64,000 nucleotides of DNA from contig CAVYOE010000001.1 in assembly GCA_963770155.1 (NCBI GenBank), forward strand, positions 1 to 64,000, written 5' to 3'. Shown piece after piece: positions 58,811-64,000 of the stretch. Positions within the stretch are counted from its first letter, which is position 1; every line of letters begins with the position of its first letter. The stretch comes from CAVYOE01 sp963770155 (lineage in GTDB: Bacteria > Actinomycetota > Thermoleophilia > Solirubrobacterales > 70-9). The notes beneath the pieces are model-generated. The model did no database searches. It saw only the letters and a program-made list of their open reading frames with translations, and had not been told where the DNA came from. The translations under genes were made by a program, and so were the position numbers.

Positions 58811-59677
58811 ATGGTCGAGATCCTCTATTACGCGATCCCGTTCTTCGTCCTGCTGCTTTTCGTCGAGTGGCTTTCGTTCCGCCACACCGGCGGCGGCCAC
58901 GACCACGGCGACCTGGTCGGGTACGAGTCGGACGACACCCGCACCAGCCTCGTGATGGGCGGGGGCAACGTGCTCATCAACGCGGCCTGGAAGCTGGTGG
59001 TGCTGGCGGGCTACACGGTCGCCTACGAGCTCACCCCACTGCGGCTCGATCCCGGCGATTGGTGGGTGTGGGTGCTGCTCTTCTTCGCCGACGACCTGAG
59101 CTACTACTGGTTTCACCGGATCTCGCACGAGAGCCGCTTTTTCTGGGCCAGTCACGTCGTCCACCACTCGAGTCAGCACTACAACCTCTCCACCGCGCTG
59201 CGGCAGACCTGGGTGCCGATGACCGCCTTTCCGTTCTGGCTCTGGCTGCCGCTGGTCGGCTTCGCCCCCTGGATGATCCTGCTGGCGCAGAGCTGGTCGC
59301 TGATCTACCAGTTCTGGATCCACACCGAGAAGATCCGGAAGTTGCCCGCACCGCTCGAGGCCGTGCTCAACACCCCGTCGCACCACCGGGTCCACCACGG
59401 TTCGAACGAGGTCTACCTCGACCGCAATTACGGCGGCATCCTGGTGATCTGGGACAAGCTCTTCGGCAGCTTCGAGCCCGAGGGGGAGCGGGTCCGCTAC
59501 GGCCTCACCGAGAACATCGGCACCTTCCGCCCGGTCCGGGTCGCCTTCCACGAGTACGTCGCCATGTGGCACGACATCAAGCGCGCCGGGACGCTGCGCG
59601 CCAAGCTCGGGGTCCTCTTCCACGGTCCGGGCTGGCGCCCGCCCGGGGTCGAGGTGACCGAGGCGACCAAGGGCTAG
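58811..59677 (+). CDS. Fatty acid hydroxylase/sterol desaturase family protein
   Basis: The 288-residue membrane protein has about four or five hydrophobic helices and the three His boxes of diiron membrane oxygenases: FHRISHESRFFW, HVVHHSSQHYNLS and HHRVHHGSNEVYLDRNYGG. It probably hydroxylates or desaturates a lipid; the substrate is unknown. The neighbouring acyl-CoA enzymes fit lipid metabolism. Confidence 0.9.
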   Translation: MVEILYYAIPFFVLLLFVEWLSFRHTGGGHDHGDLVGYESDDTRTSLVMGGGNVLINAAWKLVVLAGYTVAYELTPLRLDPGDWWVWVLLFFADDLSYYWFHRISHESRFFWASHVVHHSSQHYNLSTALRQTWVPMTAFPFWLWLPLVGFAPWMILLAQSWSLIYQFWIHTEKIRKLPAPLEAVLNTPSHHRVHHGSNEVYLDRNYGGILVIWDKLFGSFEPEGERVRYGLTENIGTFRPVRVAFHEYVAMWHDIKRAGTLRAKLGVLFHGPGWRPPGVEVTEATKG

Positions 59678-59724
59678 CGCGGTCCTGCGCCGGTGCGCCG
59701 CCGGCGCCCCGGCGAGCCCTCCGA

Positions 59725-59747
59725 TGACTGGTTGACGGGCCAGTCAA
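59725..59747 (+). promoter_or_regulatory. Palindromic operator-like site before the thiolase gene
   Basis: TTGACGGGCCAGTCAA (59732-59747) is a 16-base palindrome except for one central mismatch. A second copy of the half-site, TGACTGG (59725-59731), pairs with CCAGTCA (59740-59746). The TTGACG half lies 15 bases before TATGGT (59753-59758), so a repressor bound here would cover the -35. The form suits a TetR-type regulator. Confidence 0.55.
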
Positions 59748-59758
59748 TGGGGTATGGT
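59732..59758 (+). promoter_or_regulatory. Candidate thiolase promoter: TTGACG, 15 bp, TATGGT
   Basis: TTGACG (59732-59737) and TATGGT (59753-59758) with a 15-base spacer, followed by a leader of about 60 bases to GTG 59823. Confidence 0.45.
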
Positions 59759-59822
59759 TACGGACGACCTAGGTTTCACCAAGAAACTTGCAACCAAGCA
59801 ACTGAATCAGGAGGCCGTACCA

Positions 59823-61010
59823 GTGGCGAGCAACGGGAAGTTCCAGGGCCGCGAGGCCGTAATCGTCGAAGCCGTCCGTACGCCAGTCGGACGTGGGCAC
59901 GAGGAGAAGGGCTATTACAAGGACACCCACGCGAGCACCCTGCTTGCCAAGACCTACGAGGAGCTGATCAAGCGCGCCGGCATCGACGCGTCCGAGGTCG
60001 AGGACGTCGTCGGCGGCTGTGTCCAGCAGTTCGGCGAACAGGGCATCAACATCGCCCGCAACGCCTGGCTCGAGGCCGGCCTGCCGATGGAGACTCCGGC
60101 GACCACCGTAGATCGCCAATGCGGCTCCGCCCAGCAGGCGGTCAACTTCGCCGCCGCCCTGGTCGCCTCCGGTGTCCACGACGCCGCCATCGGCGGCGGA
60201 GTCGAGCACATGGGCCACATCTCCTTCGCCGACAGCGCCTCGGTGATGGAGGATCACGGTCTCGCCTTCTCGCCCCCGCTGCTAGAGAAGTACAACCTCG
60301 TTCCCCAGGGCCTCTCGGCGGAGATGATCGCCGACCAGTGGGAGATCCCGCGCTCCGAGCTCGACGAGCTCGGGCTCGAGTCTCACCGCAAGGCCCATGA
60401 AGCGACCGAGGAGGGCCGCTTCGAGCGCGAGATCATGCCGTGGCAGAACAACGGCGAGACCTATGTCACCGACCAGGGCATTCGCCCGCCGACCGAGGGC
60501 AGCGCCGAGAAGCTCGCCTCCCTGAAGCCTGCTTTCAAGGAGGACGGCAAGATCACCGCCGGCAACTCCTCCCAGGTCTCTGACGGTGCGGCCGCGGTCC
60601 TGATCACGACGCCGGAGAAGGCGAAGGAGCTCGGCCTGAAGCCGCGAGCCAAGATCGTCGACCAGACCACGGTCGGTGTCGACCCGGTGATCATGCTCAC
60701 CGGTCCGATCCCGGCGACGAAGCGCATCCTCGAGCGCAACGGGATGAAGATCGACGACATCGACCTGATCGAGATCAACGAGGCATTCGCCTCGGTCGTC
60801 GCGGCATGGCAGCGCGAGCTCGAGCCGGACATGGACCGGGTCAACGTCAACGGTGGCGCAATCGCCATCGGCCATCCGCTCGGCTCGACCGGCGCGCGGC
60901 TGATCACCACCCTGCTCCACGAGATGGAGCGCTCCGACAAGGAGACCGGCCTGGTGACGATGTGCTGCGGCGGCGGCCTCGGCACCGGCACGTTGATTCA
61001 GCGTGTCTAG
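59823..61010 (+). CDS. Acetyl-CoA acetyltransferase (thiolase)
   Basis: Catalyses thiolytic cleavage or Claisen condensation of acyl-CoA, in beta-oxidation or in acetoacetyl-CoA synthesis. The 395-residue protein has the acyl-enzyme Cys in TTVDRQCGSAQQAVNFAA, INEAFASVVAAW, the His in GGAIAIGHPLGSTGARLITT and the C-terminal Cys in MCCGGGLGTGTLIQRV. GTG 59823 has an AGGAGG SD eight bases upstream; ATG 59754 is rejected because it lies within the -10 region. It ends inside a 13-base tandem duplication. Confidence 0.95.
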   Translation: MASNGKFQGREAVIVEAVRTPVGRGHEEKGYYKDTHASTLLAKTYEELIKRAGIDASEVEDVVGGCVQQFGEQGINIARNAWLEAGLPMETPATTVDRQCGSAQQAVNFAAALVASGVHDAAIGGGVEHMGHISFADSASVMEDHGLAFSPPLLEKYNLVPQGLSAEMIADQWEIPRSELDELGLESHRKAHEATEEGRFEREIMPWQNNGETYVTDQGIRPPTEGSAEKLASLKPAFKEDGKITAGNSSQVSDGAAAVLITTPEKAKELGLKPRAKIVDQTTVGVDPVIMLTGPIPATKRILERNGMKIDDIDLIEINEAFASVVAAWQRELEPDMDRVNVNGGAIAIGHPLGSTGARLITTLLHEMERSDKETGLVTMCCGGGLGTGTLIQRV

Positions 61011-61023
61011 GCAGCGTGTCTAG
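60999..61023 (+). repeat. 13-bp tandem duplication at the thiolase stop
   Basis: CAGCGTGTCTAG occurs twice, 13 bases apart, the first copy containing the thiolase TAG. The second copy adds a further in-frame-like TAG. It is a small, probably recent duplication. Confidence 0.7.
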
Positions 61024-61032
61024 CCAACGGAT

Positions 61033-61671
61033 CTGAGTCCCCGACTCAGCAAAGCCGACCAGCACCTTCGCAAGGCCGACAAGGCCTTGCGCAAGCTGAT
61101 CGACGACCGCGGGTCGATCACGCCCGAGGAGGACCGCCGCGGGAGCCGCAAGGATCCCTACGAGGCCCTGGCCCGCGCCATCGTCGGCCAGCAACTCTCG
61201 ACCAAGGCCGCGGCCTCCATCTGGAACAAGGTGCTCGACCTGTTCGGAGGCAAGACGCCGACGCCGAAGCAGCTGCTGGCCACCTCGGAGAAAGACCTCC
61301 GCGGCGCCGGTCTTTCCCGCGCCAAGGTCACCTACTTCCGCGACCTGGCGCAGAAGGTGGAGGACGGCGAACTCGATTTCAAGCGGCTCGCCGAGCTCCC
61401 TGACGAGGACGTGATCGCCGAACTGATCGAAGTCAACGGGATCGGCCGCTGGACCGCCGAGATGTTCCTGATCTTCCACCTGGCCCGGCCGGACGTTGTC
61501 TCGACCGGCGACCTCGGCATCAGGCGCGCGACCCAGCTCGCCCATGGGCTGGACGACCTGCCTTCACCGAACGAGCTCGAGAAGATCGCGGAGGCCTGGC
61601 GCCCTCACCGCACCCTCGCCTGTCTCTATCTATGGCGCTCGCTCCACAACGAGCCCGTCACCGCGAAGTAG
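61033..61671 (+). CDS. AlkA-like DNA glycosylase (HhH-GPD superfamily)
   Basis: Base-excision repair of alkylated bases. The protein has the HhH-GPD core: YEALARAIVGQQLSTKAAAS, LLATSEKDLRGAGLSRAKVT, the hairpin LIEVNGIGRWTAEMFLIFHL (LPGVGxxTA-type) and the catalytic Asp in RPDVVSTGDLGIRRATQLAH. No FeS cluster Cys are present. A TTG at 61087 gives 194 residues, but a CTG at 61033 restores the expected N-terminal helix (LSPRLSKADQHLRKADKALR) for 212 residues; no ATG or GTG is available in frame before it. Confidence 0.9.
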   Translation: MSPRLSKADQHLRKADKALRKLIDDRGSITPEEDRRGSRKDPYEALARAIVGQQLSTKAAASIWNKVLDLFGGKTPTPKQLLATSEKDLRGAGLSRAKVTYFRDLAQKVEDGELDFKRLAELPDEDVIAELIEVNGIGRWTAEMFLIFHLARPDVVSTGDLGIRRATQLAHGLDDLPSPNELEKIAEAWRPHRTLACLYLWRSLHNEPVTAK

Positions 61672-61683
61672 CTCGACGCCCGG

Positions 61684-62355
61684 CTAGGCCCCGACCGTCT
61701 CAGCCAGCCGTGCGATCTCGTCGTAGCCCTTGATCTCGGGGCCGTGCCCCGGAAGGGTGATCGCCGGGCGCAGCTCCGCGAGTTTGCGAATCGAGCGGCG
61801 GTTCTCTGGGATGTCCATCGTGAAGATCTCTGGAGGCTCGCGGACACCGGAGCGCGTGGTCGCATAGGTGATGTTGCGGACGACGTCACCGCAGATCGCG
61901 ACCCGATCGGCCTCGCGCCAGAAAATGACCGCGCCTCGGGCATGGCCCGGCGCATGGATCACCTCGAACCCCGCGACCTGGTCACCCTCTGCGAAAGTCT
62001 GATCGACCTTGTGTGGGGGCCCCTCCATGAACCGCCGGATGAACCGGTTGATGGGGTGGTTTGTGTGGGCTTCCTGAACCGGGCGCCGGCCCTCCATCGC
62101 GTCGACGTCGTCCGGGTGGCAGGCAAGCGGGACCCCGTAGGTCTCGCAGACAACCTTCGCGCAGCCCTGGTGGTCGGGGTGGACATGGGTCAAGGCAAGC
62201 AGCGAGAGGTCACGGTCTCGCGTCTGTTTCATGATCCGCCGCCCGTCCGGCCTCGCGGCGGCGTCGATCAGGACGTCCCCCGCGACATACACGTTGACGA
62301 GCGGCCGCGGAACCACATCGCTCAGCCTCCAGATGTTTTCGGCGACCTGTTTCAC
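61684..62355 (-). CDS. Metallo-beta-lactamase fold hydrolase
   Basis: The 223-residue protein has the MBL zinc motifs: LTHVHPDHQGCAK (HxHxDH), the later His in EVIHAPGHARGAVIFWREAD, the bridging Asp in VAICGDVVRN and the last His in ITLPGHGPEIKGYDE. It resembles glyoxalase II-like or lactonase-like hydrolases; the substrate is unknown. GTG 62355 is the best start because the larger frame upstream reads as an Arg/Pro-rich shadow. It follows the 78-residue gene by two bases. Confidence 0.9.
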   Translation of the reverse strand: MKQVAENIWRLSDVVPRPLVNVYVAGDVLIDAAARPDGRRIMKQTRDRDLSLLALTHVHPDHQGCAKVVCETYGVPLACHPDDVDAMEGRRPVQEAHTNHPINRFIRRFMEGPPHKVDQTFAEGDQVAGFEVIHAPGHARGAVIFWREADRVAICGDVVRNITYATTRSGVREPPEIFTMDIPENRRSIRKLAELRPAITLPGHGPEIKGYDEIARLAETVGA

Positions 62356-62357
62356 CG

Positions 62358-62594
62358 CTATGCCCCGGTCCCCGAGCGCGGCTCGCCGCTGTGCTGGGCG
62401 AGCTCGTCGAGGCGCGCGATTTGCCGCTCCCCTTCCACCCGCGCCGGGTGCTTCTCCGGCAGCGGCTCGATCAGGCGGCGGATCCGGTTGCGGATCTGGA
62501 GCGCGAAGTGGGGGGTGCTCGGTCCGGCCAGCGCTCGTATGTCCTCGACGGTGGGCTCGCGGCTGACCCGATCGGGTCTTTCGGCTTCGCTCAC
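62358..62594 (-). CDS. Small helical protein of unknown function
   Basis: The 78-residue protein reads MSEAERPDRVSREPTVEDIR, then LAGPSTPHFALQIRNRIRRL and EKHPARVEGERQIARLDELA, all predicted helical and charged. GTG 62594 overlaps the stop of the upstream lipoprotein gene (four bases) and its own stop is two bases before the MBL gene, so it sits in an operon with both. The function is unknown. Confidence 0.7.
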   Translation of the reverse strand: MSEAERPDRVSREPTVEDIRALAGPSTPHFALQIRNRIRRLIEPLPEKHPARVEGERQIARLDELAQHSGEPRSGTGA

Positions 62595-63874
62595 TTGTCC
62601 TTTCCTGTCGCCTGATCCTGGATCTGGTCGGGGCTGGGTTCCTGCTCTGGCCGCGCCGGTCCGGTCGGTAGGGGTGCGACGCCGCCGGCTTGGCCGGTGC
62701 CGCCGGAGCCACCCCCGATCAAAGCAAGTTCGGCGATCTCGTCGATCTCGGCCTGAACCTCGCCGGAGATTGCGCTTGCGTCTCCGACCAGCCAAACCCG
62801 GTTGTAGAGGGCCCTGGTGGGGTCGTCGCGGTAGCCGGGCTTGATGTCGAGAAGGAACTGGCGCAGCGCTGGCGGCAGCTCTGTCGCTTCCTCGAGCAGG
62901 AGCAGCGGCCCGTAGGTGCCGCTGGCGGAGAGCGAGGCGGCGGCCCCAGCATCGGCGGAACGCCCGGCGTTACCGATCACGAGGCCGTGGCCGGGGTCGT
63001 TCAGGTTCCACCCGAACGAGGCATCGGCGTAGCGGGCGAACTCGATCGCGTTTGCGACCGGGTCGGAGCCTCCGATCCGGCGCGCGTCCGGCGCCACGCG
63101 CTGGACCTCGCGCAGCACCTTCTCCGAGGCGGCGGATTCAGGCCCGAGCAGGTAGACGGCGGCGCCGGCGTTGTCACGGAGCTCCTCGGTGGTCGGCCCC
63201 GGCACCGAGTCCTTCCCGACGAACAGGACCGGATCTCCCGAGCGGGCCGCCCAGGCCGCCGCGGGCATCGCAAACGCGGGGTCGGCATCGCTGACCAGGA
63301 CGATGTGAGCGGGAGCGCTGCCGGTGAGCCGCCGGCGAAGCTGGGCGACCGCTGCGGCAATCGCAGCAGGGTCACCTCCTTCGATCTCGGTTGCATCAAC
63401 TCCTTCCGGAACCGCAACCTCGCCGATCGCGTAGGCGGCCGAGTCCGCCGGCCCGGATCCGCCCTCGGGAGCGAGCCGCTCGAACGCATCGGCCGTCGCG
63501 TCGGGGACCGACCCCGGCTCGCTCAGGAGGAGCGGAGCGCGGAGCGGCTCGCCTGCGAGCACAGATGCCGCCAGGCCTGCTTGCCAGTCTCCGGTCCCTA
63601 CCACGGCCACCGCTTCGACCGGCGGGCTTCCCTTGAAGCGCGGATGTGTTGCCAGCGCGACCTCGGCCGCGACTTCGACCGGGTCCCCGGAATCGATCCT
63701 GGTCGTGTTGCGGGTGACCGCAGCGGCCTCGGCAGCGGATTCGGCCCGCTCGGGTTCGGGCGCAGCATCTCCCTCGGATCCCGAGACGGTGACCGACTCC
63801 TGGTCGGAGCCGCAGGCGCCGATCGCCCCGGCGGCGAGCAGGGAAAGGAGCAGGAGGGCTAGCCGCTGGCGCAC
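62591..63874 (-). CDS. Lipoprotein with cell-wall-binding-repeat-2-like domains
   Basis: The 427-residue protein has a lipoprotein signal (residues 1-21; lipobox GAIGAC) and an acidic linker. The mature part has repeated alpha/beta segments: VAVVGTGDWQAGLAASVLAG, IVLVSDADPAFAMPAAAWAA and the closing YNRVWLVGDASAISGEVQAE, as in Rv/actinobacterial CW_binding_2-type domains. The C-terminal 40 residues are Gly/Pro-rich. The start is GTG 63874 with TAGGTT six bases upstream. It probably binds a wall polymer; no catalytic motif is seen. Confidence 0.78.
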   Translation of the reverse strand: MRQRLALLLLSLLAAGAIGACGSDQESVTVSGSEGDAAPEPERAESAAEAAAVTRNTTRIDSGDPVEVAAEVALATHPRFKGSPPVEAVAVVGTGDWQAGLAASVLAGEPLRAPLLLSEPGSVPDATADAFERLAPEGGSGPADSAAYAIGEVAVPEGVDATEIEGGDPAAIAAAVAQLRRRLTGSAPAHIVLVSDADPAFAMPAAAWAARSGDPVLFVGKDSVPGPTTEELRDNAGAAVYLLGPESAASEKVLREVQRVAPDARRIGGSDPVANAIEFARYADASFGWNLNDPGHGLVIGNAGRSADAGAAASLSASGTYGPLLLLEEATELPPALRQFLLDIKPGYRDDPTRALYNRVWLVGDASAISGEVQAEIDEIAELALIGGGSGGTGQAGGVAPLPTGPARPEQEPSPDQIQDQATGKDK

Positions 63875-63880
63875 CGGCGA

Positions 63881-63886
63881 AACCTA
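63881..63886 (-). promoter_or_regulatory. TAGGTT -10 element, 6 bases before the lipoprotein gene
   Basis: On the minus strand TAGGTT ends six bases before GTG 63874. It probably drives the three-gene unit 63874-61684. Confidence 0.5.
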
Positions 63887-63913
63887 CCTACATAAAGCCG
63901 TCAGCTGCTCGAT

Positions 63914-64000
63914 ATGGGCCATTCGCCGGGACCTTTGGCCGGCACCCCCGCAGGGCGCAGCCCGAGGAGGTGGCCGGTATGGGTCGAGCGGCACCAGGAG
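63914..64000 (+). CDS. Possible gene start running off the window edge
   Basis: From ATG 63914 a frame stays open to the edge: MGHSPGPLAGTPAGRSPRRW, then PVWVERHQE. Only 29 codons are visible and no SD or clear promoter precedes it, so it could be fortuitous. Confidence 0.25.
   Translation, partial: MGHSPGPLAGTPAGRSPRRWPVWVERHQE

Noticed and set aside
59754..59822. ATG 59754 as the thiolase start
   Set aside because: It lies in the presumed -10 region, adds residues not seen in thiolases, and GTG 59823 has an AGGAGG at good distance.

Overview
The window is dense, high-GC DNA (I estimate about two thirds or more G+C) with many GTG and TTG starts, overlapping stop/start pairs and very little intergenic space. 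No rRNA, phage, insertion sequence or CRISPR array is visible. The backbone order tilS-hpt-ftsH-folP-folB-folK-coaX-dusB-greA-lysS-clpC-disA-carD-ispD-ispF-cysS-rlmB-sigH is the conserved actinobacterial chromosomal core. The sigH-like gene directly after rlmB recalls the Firmicutes order. Secreted proteins with Lys/Arg-rich tails, sterol-carrier-like domains and many alpha/beta hydrolases make a deep-branching actinobacterium of the Thermoleophilia (Solirubrobacterales-like) my best inference; this is not proven.

Layout. 1-4.0 kb: a truncated nucleoside phosphorylase, two small genes interrupted by single-base frameshifts, a MerR-type HTH/class III nucleotide cyclase fusion, and two secreted CAP-domain proteins. 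4.1-17.4 kb: tilS, an LPXTG surface protein, hpt, ftsH, a lipoprotein, an NTF2-like protein, an amine oxidase, the folate genes folP/folB/folK, a GST-like protein, coaX, dusB and hydrolases. 17.5-31.7 kb: greA, lysS, clpC, a subtilisin-like protease, a stand-alone LuxR-type HTH protein, a secreted hydrolase, disA, carD, ispD, a DUF389 membrane protein, a PHP phosphatase and ispF. 31.8-42.2 kb: an acyl-CoA ligase, a long coiled-coil protein, lipid-related genes (acyltransferase and SCP2-hydrolase fusion), cysS, rlmB, a sigH-like sigma factor and two tandem paralogues. 42.2-51.9 kb: a tRNA-Thr, an Fe-dependent alcohol dehydrogenase, a PlsC-GpsA fusion, an ECF sigma factor with a small membrane partner, a rhomboid protease, a cytoplasmic BtuF-like protein and a sulfotransferase. 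51.9-64.0 kb: a 1-Cys peroxiredoxin, a Tat-exported small protein with a GMC oxidoreductase, a CBS/HlyC transporter-like protein, an M28 lipoprotein, beta-oxidation-type enzymes, a sterol desaturase-like protein, an AlkA-like glycosylase and a putative lipoprotein.

How the genes fit together. Most encode housekeeping functions: folate (folP, folB, folK; pterin dehydratase), coenzyme A (coaX), isoprenoid precursors (ispD, ispF), tRNA work (tilS, dusB, lysS, cysS, tRNA-Thr), rRNA methylation (rlmB), transcription (greA, carD, sigma factors), proteolysis (ftsH, clpC), c-di-AMP signalling (disA) and phospholipid synthesis (plsC-gpsA).

Four observations stand out. (1) At least two dozen start codons are preceded at 6-10 bases by a TANNNT hexamer, most often TAGGCT or TAGCCT, which suggests widespread leaderless transcription. 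(2) PlsC and GpsA are fused into one polypeptide. (3) Two unrelated secreted proteins share a C-terminal basic tail with the same CX11C spacing, and other exported proteins carry related Arg/Lys tails. (4) Several genes appear to use non-canonical starts (ATT for carD; CTG for ispD, the M28 gene and the AlkA-like gene; none recognisable for folK).
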